From Azospirillum sp. B21 (lineage in GTDB: Bacteria > Pseudomonadota > Alphaproteobacteria > Azospirillales > Azospirillaceae), in NCBI RefSeq assembly GCF_008364825.1, contig NZ_VTTO01000001.1, forward strand, positions 874,837 to 938,836: DNA of 64,000 nt. Reading direction: 5' to 3'. Both the position numbers and the translations under genes were made by a program. Below the pieces are notes generated by a model. The model was not told the DNA's origin. It did no database searches and saw only the letters and a program-made list of their open reading frames with translations. This document shows positions 19,655 through 29,846 of this stretch, in pieces; position 1 is the first letter of the stretch, and each line of letters begins with the position of its first letter.

Positions 19655-20329
19655 ATGCGGAAGCTGCTGCGCTGGGCGGTGATCGGGGTGGCGGGGCTGG
19701 TGGCCTTCACCATCCTGTGGGCCGCGCTCTACCGGATCGTGCCGCCGCCGGCGACGCCGCTGATGCTGATCCGGGCGCTGGGCGGCTCCGGTCTGTCGCG
19801 CGACTGGGAACCGCTGGAGCGCATCTCGCCAGCCCTGGTGGAGGCGGTGATCGCGTCGGAGGACAGCAATTTCTGCGGCCATGGCGGCTTCGACTGGGCC
19901 GCGATCGAAGGCGCCTTCGAAGACAACGAGGAGGGCAAGCGCCTGCGCGGCGGCAGCACCATCAGCCAGCAGACCGCCAAGAACACCTTCCTCTGGCCCG
20001 ACCGCAGTTGGACCCGCAAGGGGGCGGAGGCCTGGTTCACCCTTCTGATCGAAGGGCTGTGGACCAAGCGCCGCATCCTGGAGGTCTATCTGAACATCGT
20101 GGAGTGGGATGACGGCGTCTATGGCGCGGAGGCCGCGGCGCGGCACCATTTCGGCAAATCCGCCGCGGCGCTGACCCGGCGCGAGGCGGCGCTGCTGGCC
20201 GTGGTGCTGCCCAGCCCGCGCAACTGGTCGCCCACCCGCCCCGGCCCCTATGTCGCCCGTCGGGCGGGGGTGATCGAGCGGCGGATGGCGGTGGTGCGCC
20301 GGGACGGGCTGGCCGACTGCGCACGGTAG
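19655..20329 (+). CDS. mtgA: Monofunctional biosynthetic peptidoglycan transglycosylase
   Basis: Polymerises lipid II into glycan strands at the inner membrane. 224 residues: a transmembrane anchor at residues 7-27, then the GT51 domain. Motifs are [14 protein letters not shown] (first catalytic Glu), [16 protein letters not shown] and [20 protein letters not shown]. Length and order match MtgA. It stands alone between divergent/convergent neighbours. Confidence 0.96.
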   Translation: MRKLLRWAVIGVAGLVAFTILWAALYRIVPPPATPLMLIRALGGSGLSRDWEPLERISPALVEAVIASEDSNFCGHGGFDWAAIEGAFEDNEEGKRLRGGSTISQQTAKNTFLWPDRSWTRKGAEAWFTLLIEGLWTKRRILEVYLNIVEWDDGVYGAEAAARHHFGKSAAALTRREAALLAVVLPSPRNWSPTRPGPYVARRAGVIERRMAVVRRDGLADCAR

Positions 20330-20350
20330 CGCCCCGCCGGCCGGCTCGCC

Positions 20351-21022
20351 TTAGAACTTGATGAAGCGGTTGAACAGCCGCCCGACCGGACCGGTCAGCC
20401 TCAGCCCGCCGATGGTGGTGGCGAGGCACAGGCAGCCCTCCGGGTCGGACACCGGCCGGTGGATCAGCGACGGGTCGCCGATGGCGAGGTCGCCGGGAAG
20501 AAAGGCGCCGAACTCGTCGGAGAAGCCGCCCTCCAGCACCACGGTCAGCTCGATGCCGCCATGGGTGTGGCGGGGCACGCCGACGCCGCCCTTCATGCGG
20601 ATCAGCCGGGTCGTCCCGTTCGGACCTGACAGCAGATCCATGCAGCGCATGCCCGGCTGCAGGAAGCGCCAACCGCCCTCCCCGATCCGGCCATCGCGGT
20701 CGAGACGGCCGCGCAGATAGCTGCGCAACGGCTCCGGATAGCGCGACTGCTCGGCCGGCGGCTTCGGAGTAGGACGGCAGGGCGCCGGCCGCTCATGGTC
20801 CAGGCGGGCCATCAGCGCTTCCAGGCAGCCGTCGGACAGCGGTTCCGGCTCCAGCTCGTCGAGCAGGGCGCCGCCGACCGCCTCCATCTCCGCCACCTCG
20901 TGGCGGCAGGCGGGGCAGAAGGCCAGATGGGTCGCCACGGCGAGCGACGCGCCTTCGCACAGGGCGCCGCCGGCATAGTCGATCAGCAGGGTATCGCCCG
21001 GATGGTGGCTGGGCCGAATCAT
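20351..21022 (-). CDS. chrR: ChrR-family zinc anti-sigma factor with cupin domain
   Basis: 223 residues. The N-terminal anti-sigma domain has the zinc motif HLAFCPACRHE (HxxxCxxC) and an upstream HH; the C-terminal half is a cupin (VPRHTHGGIELTVVLEGG, then a LIHRP strand). In Rhodobacter and Azospirillum, ChrR holds an RpoE-type sigma factor inactive until singlet oxygen appears. It lies 10 bases after the sigma gene. ATG 21022 has GGATGAGG upstream; ATG 21043, which would overlap the sigma gene end, is an alternative. Confidence 0.9.
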   Translation of the reverse strand: MIRPSHHPGDTLLIDYAGGALCEGASLAVATHLAFCPACRHEVAEMEAVGGALLDELEPEPLSDGCLEALMARLDHERPAPCRPTPKPPAEQSRYPEPLRSYLRGRLDRDGRIGEGGWRFLQPGMRCMDLLSGPNGTTRLIRMKGGVGVPRHTHGGIELTVVLEGGFSDEFGAFLPGDLAIGDPSLIHRPVSDPEGCLCLATTIGGLRLTGPVGRLFNRFIKF

Positions 21023-21032
21023 CGGAAATGCC

Positions 21033-21608
21033 TCATCCCACATCCCTCAGCGACCGGCGCAGGCGCTCCATCGCCAGACGCAGCCGCGATTTCACGGTGC
21101 CCAGCGGGATGCCGTGCTCCGCGGAGATGACGCTGTGCGGCTTGTCCTCGAAATAGGCCATGCGCAGCAGTTCGGCCTGTTCGGGCGGCAGGTCCTTCAG
21201 CGCGGCGCGCAGGCGGCCGCTGCTCTCCTTCGCCTCGATCCGGTGGTCGGCAGCCTCCTGGGGTTCGGGGACCAGGGCCGGATCGTCGGGGTCGATCTCC
21301 GGCCGCTGCTCGCGGCGCAACACGTCGATTCGCTTGTTGCGCGCGATGGTGAACACCCAGGTGCCGGCCGAGGCATGGATCGGATCATAGGTTTCGGCAC
21401 GACGCCAGACCAACAGCATGACCTCCTGAACAAGCTCTTCCGCGGCGGCGGAATCGCATCCCAACCGGCGCAGATACGTCTTCAGCCGTGGAGCGAAGTG
21501 GCCGAACAGGACCCCGAACGCCTGACGGTCCCGCTCGCGCCCGACGGCGACGAGCAGGTCTTCCAGACTGGGGGCCATGTCGGCCGCGGGGGTGTGCTGG
21601 TCCTGCAT
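21033..21608 (-). CDS. rpoE: ECF sigma factor of the RpoE-ChrR type
   Basis: About 191 residues with sigma region 2 (AAEELVQEVMLLVWRRAETY and TIARNKRIDVLRRE) and region 4 (EQAELLRMAYFEDKPHSVIS, then GIPLGTVKSRLRLAMERLR). Directly followed by its ChrR anti-sigma, so it probably runs a photo-oxidative stress regulon. Three starts are possible: GTG 21641, ATG 21629 and ATG 21608; none has a convincing ribosome site, and I list the shortest. A sigma-E-like promoter lies upstream. Confidence 0.9.
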   Translation of the reverse strand: MQDQHTPAADMAPSLEDLLVAVGRERDRQAFGVLFGHFAPRLKTYLRRLGCDSAAAEELVQEVMLLVWRRAETYDPIHASAGTWVFTIARNKRIDVLRREQRPEIDPDDPALVPEPQEAADHRIEAKESSGRLRAALKDLPPEQAELLRMAYFEDKPHSVISAEHGIPLGTVKSRLRLAMERLRRSLRDVG

Positions 21609-21769
21609 GGACCCATTCAAGGGGAACATCGGCCGCCGCACAAGCCGGGGATGGCACCCATTCCCGGAATTCGCGGCACCCTCCCCTTTCCAGGCCCCTT
21701 TTCAGGTCTCCTGCACCGGTCCCCTACGCCTCCGGCCGTTACGCCGGGCTGTATGTCGCATCGTGACCG

Positions 21770-21799
21770 TCGGTACGCAACTGCCCGGCCGTCGGATCA
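21770..21799 (-). promoter_or_regulatory. Candidate sigma-E-type autoregulatory promoter of rpoE-chrR
   Basis: On the minus strand TGATCC, 18 bases, then TACCGA. TGATCC with an 18-base spacer is the well-known minus-35 element and spacing of RpoE-dependent promoters in Rhodobacter sphaeroides, whose minus-10 is around TAAGA; only its first TA matches fully here. The position, about 160 bases ahead of the sigma gene and after the moeA stop, fits autoregulation. The 21609-21856 gap has no gene. Confidence 0.5.
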
Positions 21800-21856
21800 C
21801 TAAAAATCCCGACCTGCGGCATTTTGTTCGGATTTGGCGGAAGAATTGGCCGGACC

Positions 21857-23833
21857 CTATCGCATGAACCCCATGGCGCGCAGGGCCTCCGCCACCTCGG
21901 GCGTCTCCAGCGCCTCGACGAAGCGGCGGACCGCCGGACGGTCGCGGCGGGCGGCGGGGACGATGAAGTCGTAATGCTCCTCCTGCAGCGGCAGGAAGCC
22001 CAGCCCGTACAGGTTCGCCGCCGGCCTGATGGCCACACCCCAATCGGCGCGGTTCTGCGCCACCGCGACGGCGACGGCATTGTGCGACTTGGCCTGCGTC
22101 CAGTAGCCGGTCGGCCGCGCCGGCCCCAGCAGCCGGTCGGTCAGGATGCGGGTGCCGCTGCCGGCATTGCGGTTGATCAGGATGCAGTCGGCCTCGCCGG
22201 CGACCGCCGCCACCGCCTCTGCCGCCGACTTGCCCTCGAAGCGCGGATCGCCGCGGCGGAAGACGATGCCCTGCATCCGGCGGTAGCCGGTGACGAGCTC
22301 CAGCCCCGGCGCAAGGAAGGGCGTGTTGTAGGTGCCGGTGGCGGGATCCATCAGATGGACCGGCGCGATGTCGCACTCTCCGCGCCGCGCCGCCGCCAGC
22401 CCACCCATCGAGCCGACATTCAGCGCCTTCACCGTCATCCCCTCGCCGATCAGGCCGCCGAGCACGGCGTTGAGGCCGATGCACTGGCTGCCCACCACGA
22501 TCAGGTCGGCAGGCGTCACCGACCGGCCGAGCAGCTGGACCGAGACCGGCGTCCCGGCCTCCACCGCCTCGGCCTGGGCGTCGATGGCGAGGAAGCCGTC
22601 GGCATGGCTGAAGGCGGTGACGGCGCCCGATCCCTTGGACAGCGGATAGGCCGCCAGCGCGTCCCCGTCGGCGCCATGGACCAGCGAGACCATGACATAT
22701 TCGGTGCGCCCGCGCTCCGACCCCAGCCGCACCGGCAGGGTGGCCGGCACCTCCTCCGCCGTCGCGGGCGGCAGGCCGGCCATAGCGCGGATCACCGGCG
22801 CCACGAAGCTGTGAAAAGTGAACATGGCCGAGGTCGGGAAGCCCGGCAGGATCACCACCGGCTTGCCGCCGGTCACCGCGAGGCACAGCGGCTTGCCGGG
22901 TTTCAGCGCCACGCCATGGGCGACGATGCCGGGATCCTTCAGCTGCGCCACGATGCGGTGGGAGCGGTCGCCCGCCCCCTTCGACGTGCCGCCCGACAGC
23001 AGCAGCGCGTCGCACCCCAGCCCCCGGGCAACCAGCCGCTCCAGCGCCGCGTCCTCGTCCGGAGCGATGCCCAGCGGCACCGGCTCGGCCCCCAACTCGG
23101 CGACCGCGGCGGCCAGGATGGCGCCGTTGCTGTCATAGACGGCACCGGTGCGGATCGGCTGGCCGGGCGCCACGATCTCGTCGCCGGTGGACAGGATGGC
23201 GATGCGCGGGCGGCGCACCACTGCGACCTCGGCCAGCCCGATGGCGGCGAGCACGCCGATCTCGCGCGAGGTCAGCGCTTGCCCCCGACGCAGCACCACC
23301 TCGCCCCGGCCGATGTCGGAGCCGGCGGCGGCGACGAAGGCGCCGGGGGTAGCGGGCCGGGTCAGCGTGACGAACAGGCCGTCGGGGCGTTCCACCGCCT
23401 CCGTCGTCTCAACCATCACCACCGCATCGGCGCCGCGCGGCAGCATGCCGCCGGTGGCGATCACCGTGGCGGTTCCCGGCTCCACCGTCAGTTCGGGGGC
23501 ATGGCCGGCGGCCAGCACCTCGTCGTTCAGGCGCAGGGCGACCGGGCTGTCCTCCGCAGCGCCCACCGTATCGGCGGCACGCACGGCGAAGCCGTCCACC
23601 ACCGAACGGTCGAAGCCGGGCACGTCCACATCCGCCACCACGTCGTCCGACAGCACGCGGCCGAGGGATGCGGACAGCGGCACCCGCTCCTCCCCCCGTG
23701 GGGACAGGTCGAGATGGCGGTGGAAGCGGGCGCGCGCCTCCTCCCCGCTCACCACCTCCAGGAACTGGTCCTGGCGGGCGGCCTGGGCAACGAAACGGCG
23801 GATGTCCTCGCGGCTGCGGTCGGAACTGTGCAC
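21857..23833 (-). CDS. MoeA-type molybdopterin molybdotransferase fused to a binding-protein-like domain
   Basis: 658 residues. Residues 1-420 are MoeA: VPGFDRSVVDGFAVRAADT, then the MoCF core with GGTSKGAGDRSHR (281-293) and the IV domain; this inserts molybdenum into molybdopterin. Residues about 430-650 resemble the PBP-like domain found on some MoeA proteins (GSMGGLAAARRGECDIAPVH, then RNAGSGTRILTDRLLG), which may bind molybdate or a ligand. GTG start with AAGGG upstream. It lies 24 bases after the preceding MoeA-like gene, so the two are probably co-transcribed. Unusual fusion. Confidence 0.88.
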   Translation of the reverse strand: MHSSDRSREDIRRFVAQAARQDQFLEVVSGEEARARFHRHLDLSPRGEERVPLSASLGRVLSDDVVADVDVPGFDRSVVDGFAVRAADTVGAAEDSPVALRLNDEVLAAGHAPELTVEPGTATVIATGGMLPRGADAVVMVETTEAVERPDGLFVTLTRPATPGAFVAAAGSDIGRGEVVLRRGQALTSREIGVLAAIGLAEVAVVRRPRIAILSTGDEIVAPGQPIRTGAVYDSNGAILAAAVAELGAEPVPLGIAPDEDAALERLVARGLGCDALLLSGGTSKGAGDRSHRIVAQLKDPGIVAHGVALKPGKPLCLAVTGGKPVVILPGFPTSAMFTFHSFVAPVIRAMAGLPPATAEEVPATLPVRLGSERGRTEYVMVSLVHGADGDALAAYPLSKGSGAVTAFSHADGFLAIDAQAEAVEAGTPVSVQLLGRSVTPADLIVVGSQCIGLNAVLGGLIGEGMTVKALNVGSMGGLAAARRGECDIAPVHLMDPATGTYNTPFLAPGLELVTGYRRMQGIVFRRGDPRFEGKSAAEAVAAVAGEADCILINRNAGSGTRILTDRLLGPARPTGYWTQAKSHNAVAVAVAQNRADWGVAIRPAANLYGLGFLPLQEEHYDFIVPAARRDRPAVRRFVEALETPEVAEALRAMGFMR

Positions 23834-23857
23834 GCGGCAAACCCTTGCAGAGAAAGA

Positions 23858-25024
23858 TCAGGCGAAACGATACATGGTAACCGCAGCGCCGTCCGGCACG
23901 CCTTCGCTTTCCGCCCCGATCAGGACGAAGCCGTCGGCCCGCGCCGCAGCCGCCAATCCCGGCCAGCCGGGCGAACCCACCGGCTCCACCCTGCCCCCGT
24001 CGTCCAGCCGGACCCGATGCATGTCGAGACAGCCGATCTCCGAAACCAGCTTGCGCGCGGTCACCGCCTGAACGGTGGCATGGGGCAGCCCGGCGGGCAA
24101 GCCGGCGGCACGCCGCACCGCGCGCCCGGCCAGCAATTCGTAAGCCGCCAGCGCCGCCATCGGCTCCCCTGGCAACAGCAGGACCGGCGTGCCGCCAGCA
24201 ATCCCCAACCCGGCGCTGCCGCCCGGCCGCATGGCGATGCCGTGAAGGTCGAGGCTGCCGGCCTGCGCCAAAGCGGGCGGCGCCGCATCGTCCGGGCCGG
24301 TGCCGGTGCGTCCGGCCGACAGGATCAGGTCGGCGCCGGGCCGGGTGAAGGCGTCAGCCAGCGCTTCCATGTCGGCGGGCAGCGGGACGACCGCCTCGAC
24401 ATCGCCGCCGTCGCGCCGGACCAGCGCGGCCAGCATGTCCCCCAACTGCTCCGGCGCGCCGGCCTTGGGACCGCCGGCCAGCAGAATGCGCACCCGCGGA
24501 GCCGGCAGGACCGGCAGGATGCGGTGCCCGGCGGCGGCGAGCAGGCCGAGGTCGGCGGGGCGCAGGCGCCGGCCGGCCGGCAGCAGCGGGCTCCCATCCG
24601 CCATCCAGGCGCCCCGGCGCTCCACCCCGCTGCCGGGCGCCACGGCATCGACCGCCTCCACGAAGGGGCCGGCGGCCTGCGCCGATTCATAGGGGATCAC
24701 CGCGTCGCAGCCCGGCGGCAGCGGATCGCCGGCCGTCACCGCAACCGCGCCCACCAGCGGCACCGGATTGTAGGAGCCGGCACCCAGCGTATCGGCAGCC
24801 GCCACGGCATAGCCGTCCGTCGCGGCCCGGTCGGCCGGCGGCCAGTCTCCAGCCGCCACGACCGCCTCCGCCAGCACCAGACCGGCGCAATCCGCCAGCG
24901 GCAAAGGCCGGGCGGCCGGAGGAACGACCCGGCCGTCGATCCAGTCCCAGGCGGCGTCCAGCGTCGCGCGGCGGGAGAAGCCTCGGCCGCGGACATCATG
25001 GAATGCGGGCGGAGTGGCGGTCAC
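23858..25024 (-). CDS. Divergent MoeA-like protein
   Basis: 388 residues starting at a GTG that overlaps the stop of the cyclase gene as GTGA, so translation is coupled. The MoeA fold is clear (PADRAATDGYAVAAADT, GDPLPPGCDAVIPYE), but the canonical GG-T-S/V motif that helps bind the cofactor reads LSAGRTGTGPDDAA (residues 235-248), without the double glycine. Either a specialised partner that has lost adenylated-MPT chemistry, or a variant site. Downstream is the canonical MoeA fusion. Confidence 0.8.
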   Translation of the reverse strand: MTATPPAFHDVRGRGFSRRATLDAAWDWIDGRVVPPAARPLPLADCAGLVLAEAVVAAGDWPPADRAATDGYAVAAADTLGAGSYNPVPLVGAVAVTAGDPLPPGCDAVIPYESAQAAGPFVEAVDAVAPGSGVERRGAWMADGSPLLPAGRRLRPADLGLLAAAGHRILPVLPAPRVRILLAGGPKAGAPEQLGDMLAALVRRDGGDVEAVVPLPADMEALADAFTRPGADLILSAGRTGTGPDDAAPPALAQAGSLDLHGIAMRPGGSAGLGIAGGTPVLLLPGEPMAALAAYELLAGRAVRRAAGLPAGLPHATVQAVTARKLVSEIGCLDMHRVRLDDGGRVEPVGSPGWPGLAAAARADGFVLIGAESEGVPDGAAVTMYRFA

Positions 25025-25938
25025 AGCGCCGGCACCGTTGCATCCTGCACGCGGTTGCGGCCGGCGCGCTTGGCACGATAGAGCAACTGGTCGGCCATCT
25101 CCGCCAGCCGTTCCGGACTGCCGTCGGCAGACGGGATCACGGTGGCGACGCCGAGGCTGATGGTGACATAGGGGGCGACGGGCGACTGGGCGTGCGGGAT
25201 GCGCCGTTCCGCCACGCCGGCCCGGAATCCCTCGGCGACACGGGTGGCGCCGGGCCCATCGGTCTCCGGCAGCAGGCAGACGAACTCCTCTCCGCCATAG
25301 CGGGCGACGAGGTCGCTCGGCCGCTTCGCCCGGTCCGACAGCACCTCGGCCACCACGCGCAGGCATTCGTCGCCGGCCTGATGGCCGTATTGGTCGTTGT
25401 AGGCCTTGAAATGGTCGACATCGAGGATGATGAGCGACAGCGGCAGGTGCGAGCGGGCGCAGCGCCGCCATTCGCGGGTCATCGCATCGTCGAAGCGGCG
25501 GCGGTTGGCGATGCCGGTCAGCCCATCCAGGAAGGACAGGCTGCGCAGCAGATCGGTCTGGCGTTTCAGCAGCAGGTGGTTGCGCACCCGCGCCTTCACG
25601 ATGGGCGGGCTGATCGGCTTGGTGATGAAGTCGATGGCCCCGACCTCCAGCCCGCGGGTCTCGTCCTCCACCTCGCTCTTGGCGGAGATGAAGATGACGG
25701 GGATGTCGTGGATGGCCGGGTCGGCCTTGATGCGGCGGCATACCTCGAAGCCGTCCATCCCCGGCATCATGATGTCCAGAAGGACAAGGTCGGGCATCCG
25801 CGCCTGGACCAGATCCAGCGCCTTTTCGCCATCGGTGGCGAAATAGATGTCGTAATCGTCCTTCAGGATACGGCTGAGCACATGGACGTTGGACGGGATA
25901 TCGTCCACCACCAATATCTTCGGGCGGGGTTCGGCCAT
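25021..25938 (-). CDS. Response regulator with diguanylate cyclase (PleD-like)
   Basis: 305 residues: receiver domain (acidic pocket Asp12-Asp13, phospho-acceptor Asp55 in LVLLDIMMPGMDG) followed by GGDEF. The active site is RYGGEEFVCLLPE, and the product-inhibition I-site RPSD lies five residues before it, so it should be an active, feedback-inhibited c-di-GMP synthase. It lies 8 bases after the large hybrid kinase and is the obvious output for it. A nearby REC-then-GGDEF layout is standard for such pairs. Confidence 0.93.
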   Translation of the reverse strand: MAEPRPKILVVDDIPSNVHVLSRILKDDYDIYFATDGEKALDLVQARMPDLVLLDIMMPGMDGFEVCRRIKADPAIHDIPVIFISAKSEVEDETRGLEVGAIDFITKPISPPIVKARVRNHLLLKRQTDLLRSLSFLDGLTGIANRRRFDDAMTREWRRCARSHLPLSLIILDVDHFKAYNDQYGHQAGDECLRVVAEVLSDRAKRPSDLVARYGGEEFVCLLPETDGPGATRVAEGFRAGVAERRIPHAQSPVAPYVTISLGVATVIPSADGSPERLAEMADQLLYRAKRAGRNRVQDATVPAL

Positions 25939-25946
25939 GGGCGCGT

Positions 25947-28900
25947 TCAGACCGTCGGCAATGAAAGGCCGAGGTCACGCGCGATCCGCTGCACGATCCC
26001 AAGAGCCTTGATGAAATCCAGACTGTCGATGGCGGATGAGAGCCCCTTGATCGTCGAGGGCTCGACCGAATCCGTCAGCAACGGTGCCAGCATAGCGAAC
26101 TCTTCCGCCGCTGCGAAGTTGCTGTCATGTAACAATGTTGCGAACTGCGGCAGTCGCTCCGCCAACTCCTTGAGGTTTTCCGCCGTCCGGCCGGGGTTGC
26201 CGGCGCCTGCCGGGCGTCCAGGACCGTCGGCTGTCGCCGCCAGCCGGGCAGCACTCTCCAGCACCAGGGCCAGTTCGGCGTGCAGCACCGGCAGCTGGGC
26301 GGCGGCCGCGGCGGCATCGCCCTGCTGCGCGGCGATCTGCACCGCATCGGCGGCGGCAGACAGGCGCACGGCGCCGACATTGCCGGCGACGCTCTTCAGT
26401 TCATGCGCGATGCCCTTGGCCGTCGTCAGGTCGCCGGAGCCCAGCGCCGCCGAAATCCGGTTGGCGACATCGCCGTAGCCTGACGCGAACTGGCCGACGA
26501 AGCGGCGGAACAGCCCGGCATCGTCGCCGAGCCGGTTGAGCGCGTCGGCCAGATCGATTCCAGGCAGGTCACTTGGCAGGTCGCTCGGCAGGTCCCCTGC
26601 CAAGCGGTCCGACACCGCGACGGACGGCATGGTGATGCCGGGAGAGGCCGCGGCGGTCAGCATGGTCTGGCCGCGTGAGGGGATCGGTCCGGGCGCGCAG
26701 GGCGTGCTGGGCCGGATCGCCACCAGCGGCGGCCCGATCCAGCGGGCCAGCGTGGCGAACAGCTGCGGCAGGTCGAGCGGCTTCGGCACATGGGCGTCCA
26801 TTCCGTTGTCCAGGCAGCGCTGGCGGTCGGCGGGCAAGGCGCTGGCGGTCATCGCGATGATCGGCAGATCCCGCCCGCCCGGCAGCGCACGGATCGCCGC
26901 GGTCGCCGCGAACCCGTCCATGTCCGGCATCTGCACGTCCAGCAGCACGGCATCGAAGGGCTGGGCGGCCGCGCGCACGCAGTCCACCGCCTGCCGCCCG
27001 GTGGCGGCCACGGTGACGGCCGCCCCCGCCCGTTCCAGGATCTCGCGCGCCACCTGCTGGCTGATGGCATTGTCGTCGGCCAGCAGCAGCCGGCGGCCGT
27101 GCAGCGCCCGGCTGGCATCCCAGGCCGCCCCGGAAAGCCCGCCATCCGCACGCCCGCCGCCCTCCGCTTCGGATCGAAGCGTGGGAAAAGCCGGGGCCCG
27201 AATGGCGGCGGGGAGGCGGACGCCCTCGCCGGGCTGCTCCGTCCGGGCATAGGCGACGGTGACGGCGTCGAGCAGGGTGGAGGCGGTGACCGGCTTCACC
27301 AGGAACCCGGCGGCACCGGTCTCTTCGAAACGGGCGCCCAGCCGGTCGCGGCCATAACCGCTGATGACGATGATCATCGGGGTGCCGGCACGGGCATCGG
27401 CGCGGATGCGACGCGCCGCCTCGATCCCGTCCATCCCCGGCATCTTCCAGTCCATCAGCACGACGTCATAGGGGTCGCCGGCCGCCGCCGCCCGCTCCAG
27501 CTCGTCGATGGCGGCCTGCCCGTCGGCGCAGGCGGTCACCGCCCAGCCGAAGGCGGCGGCGATCTCGCTCAGCACCTCGCGCGCGGTGGCGTTGTCGTCC
27601 ACCACCAGAACCGTCAGGTCGCGCGGGACCTGACGCGGCAGCCGTCCGGCCGCGCCGGCCCCGATCCCCGCCCCGTTCCCGGCATGAAGCCCGAACTCCG
27701 CACGGAAGCGGAAGACGCTGCCCTTGCCGGGCTCGCTCTCCACCTCCATGGCACCGTTCATCAGCCTGACCAGCCGCGCGCAGATGGCCAGCCCCAACCC
27801 GGTGCCGCCGAAGCGCCGGGTGGTGGAGCTGTCGCCTTGGCTGAAGGCCTGGAACAGCCGTTCACGCTGCTCCGCCGCGATGCCGATGCCGGTGTCGCGC
27901 ACGGCGAAATCCAGCACGGCGCGGTCGTTGGACAGCGAGCGGACCTTGACCGCCACCACCACCTCGCCGGCCTCCGTGAACTTGATGGCGTTACCGGCGA
28001 GGTTGATCAGGATCTGCTGCAGGCGCAGCGGGTCGCCGATCAGGTCCAGCGGCACGTCCGGCGACACGGAGAACAGGACGTCGATATCCTTTTCCTGGGC
28101 GGCGGAGCCGACGATCACCGCCAGCGTCTGTAGCAGGTCGTCCAGGCGGAAATCGACCCGCTCCAGTTCCAGCTTGCCGGCCTCCACCTTCGAGAAGTCG
28201 AGGATGTCGTTCAGGATGCCCAGAAGCGACTGTGCCGACACCCGCACCTTGTGCACGTAGTCCGCCTGGCGGTCGGTCAGCTCCGTCTGCTGAATCAGGT
28301 GGATCAGCCCGAGGATCGCGTTCATCGGCGTCCGGATCTCGTGGCTCATGTTGGCCAGGAACTCGCTCTTGGCGCGGCTCGCCGCCTCCGCCGCCAGCCG
28401 GGCGCGCTGCATCGCCGCCTCCGCCCGCTTGCGCTCGGCGATCTCGTGAAAGACCACCACCGCCCCCTCCACCTTGCCGTCGGCCAGCATGGGCGAGGCG
28501 GTGTATTCCACCAGGAAGGGCTTTCCGGCCTTGGTCCAGTAGGTGTCCTCCAGCCCGCGCCGGCTTTCCCCGCTCAGCAGCACCGCGGTCACCGGGCACT
28601 CCAGCGCCGGGAAGGAAGAGCCGTCGGCGCGGCGGGAATGGATCAGCGCATGCAGGTTGCCGCCCAGAAGTTCCTCGTTGTCATAGCCGGTCAGCACCGA
28701 GGTGGCGGGATTGGCGAAGGTGATCCGCCCCTCGCGGTCGACGCCGCAGATGCTGTCGGATGCGGAGTGCAGGATCAGGTTCAGGCGGCGGTTGGCGCTG
28801 GCGAAGGCCTCGTTGGCGGTTTCCAGCTCCCGCTTCTTGGCGTCGAGTTCGGCATTGGTGTCGGCCAGCCGGCGGCGGCCGGCCACCTCGCGCTCCAGGC

Positions 28901-29846
28901 TGCGCAGGGCACCATAGGCCAGCCCGGCGCAGGCCAGCACCGCCAGCCCGACCAGGATGCCGCCACGGACCGCCCGCTCCCGCCAAGCCGCCAGTTCCGT
29001 CCGCTCCGACAGGGCGACGAAGACGACCAGCGGCAGGGTGGGCACCCGCTGATAGGACAGGATGCGCCGCTCTCCCGGCACCGGCCCGTCAACCTCGAAG
29101 GTCTCGGTGGCGGCATCGACGGCGTGACGCAGCACAATCCTGCCGTCCGGCCCGTCCAGCGGTTCACTGTCGGGGAAGCGCAGCACCGGCTTGCCGTCGG
29201 TGCGGTAGACCGCGACCGCCGAACCGGCGCCGAGATCCAGGCTCTCGTACAGCTGGCGGTAATAGTCGAGGTCGATGTTGGCGTGGGCGACCCCCAGGAA
29301 GCGGCCGTCCTGCAGCACCGGCCGGGTAACCGTGAAGGATTGGATACCGGTCATCCTGCCGGTGATCCGCTCGCCGACATGGAATTCGGCGCCGTCGCGA
29401 TGAACCTGGAAATAGGCTCGGTCGGCGACATTGCCGCGCGGCACCGGAAACTGGCGGCTGGACAGCACATTGTCTCCGGTGGGACCATGGACCCACAGGG
29501 CCGCGATCTCCGGCAGATTGTCCACCATGTCACGGACGGTGATCCATGCCTCGCGGTTGGTGTCCAGCCCCGGCATGCCGTAGCGGCTTATGAGGTCCTG
29601 GGTCCGCCGGATGGCGAGGTCCGCGGTCGCGACCGTCCGGCGCACATGCTCCTGCATGAGCCGCGCCGACGCCTGCGCCTGCTCCTGCGCATGGCGCAAC
29701 GTCTCCGTCCGGTCGGCCCAGACCACATAGCCCCAGAAACCGATGCCCAGCAATGCGATCAGCGAGAAGGCGGCGGCAAGCAGCAGGCGGGTGCGGGTGG
29801 GCGACAGGGCAAGAGTCGCAGCGTCGATCGCGTTTCTGTCCATCAT
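25947..29846 (-). CDS. Hybrid sensor histidine kinase with two receivers and an HPT domain
   Basis: About 1299 residues. Order: first helix (15-36), a periplasmic Cache-like sensor (about 45-295) with [20 protein letters not shown], second helix (310-330), coiled coil, PAS (about 365-480, [15 protein letters not shown]), HisKA with [15 protein letters not shown], HATPase ([14 protein letters not shown]), receiver 1 ([13 protein letters not shown]), receiver 2 ([12 protein letters not shown]), and a C-terminal HPT with [14 protein letters not shown] complete phosphorelay in one chain that probably ends on the adjacent cyclase. ATG 29846 or 29843; no strong ribosome site. Confidence 0.93.
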   Translation of the reverse strand: MMDRNAIDAATLALSPTRTRLLLAAAFSLIALLGIGFWGYVVWADRTETLRHAQEQAQASARLMQEHVRRTVATADLAIRRTQDLISRYGMPGLDTNREAWITVRDMVDNLPEIAALWVHGPTGDNVLSSRQFPVPRGNVADRAYFQVHRDGAEFHVGERITGRMTGIQSFTVTRPVLQDGRFLGVAHANIDLDYYRQLYESLDLGAGSAVAVYRTDGKPVLRFPDSEPLDGPDGRIVLRHAVDAATETFEVDGPVPGERRILSYQRVPTLPLVVFVALSERTELAAWRERAVRGGILVGLAVLACAGLAYGALRSLEREVAGRRRLADTNAELDAKKRELETANEAFASANRRLNLILHSASDSICGVDREGRITFANPATSVLTGYDNEELLGGNLHALIHSRRADGSSFPALECPVTAVLLSGESRRGLEDTYWTKAGKPFLVEYTASPMLADGKVEGAVVVFHEIAERKRAEAAMQRARLAAEAASRAKSEFLANMSHEIRTPMNAILGLIHLIQQTELTDRQADYVHKVRVSAQSLLGILNDILDFSKVEAGKLELERVDFRLDDLLQTLAVIVGSAAQEKDIDVLFSVSPDVPLDLIGDPLRLQQILINLAGNAIKFTEAGEVVVAVKVRSLSNDRAVLDFAVRDTGIGIAAEQRERLFQAFSQGDSSTTRRFGGTGLGLAICARLVRLMNGAMEVESEPGKGSVFRFRAEFGLHAGNGAGIGAGAAGRLPRQVPRDLTVLVVDDNATAREVLSEIAAAFGWAVTACADGQAAIDELERAAAAGDPYDVVLMDWKMPGMDGIEAARRIRADARAGTPMIIVISGYGRDRLGARFEETGAAGFLVKPVTASTLLDAVTVAYARTEQPGEGVRLPAAIRAPAFPTLRSEAEGGGRADGGLSGAAWDASRALHGRRLLLADDNAISQQVAREILERAGAAVTVAATGRQAVDCVRAAAQPFDAVLLDVQMPDMDGFAATAAIRALPGGRDLPIIAMTASALPADRQRCLDNGMDAHVPKPLDLPQLFATLARWIGPPLVAIRPSTPCAPGPIPSRGQTMLTAAASPGITMPSVAVSDRLAGDLPSDLPSDLPGIDLADALNRLGDDAGLFRRFVGQFASGYGDVANRISAALGSGDLTTAKGIAHELKSVAGNVGAVRLSAAADAVQIAAQQGDAAAAAAQLPVLHAELALVLESAARLAATADGPGRPAGAGNPGRTAENLKELAERLPQFATLLHDSNFAAAEEFAMLAPLLTDSVEPSTIKGLSSAIDSLDFIKALGIVQRIARDLGLSLPTV

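Noticed and set aside
21824..25081. A 1085-codon open frame on the plus strand opposite the two MoeA genes
   Set aside because: Rich in Arg, His and Gly with no recognisable domain, and lies fully opposite two well-supported genes.
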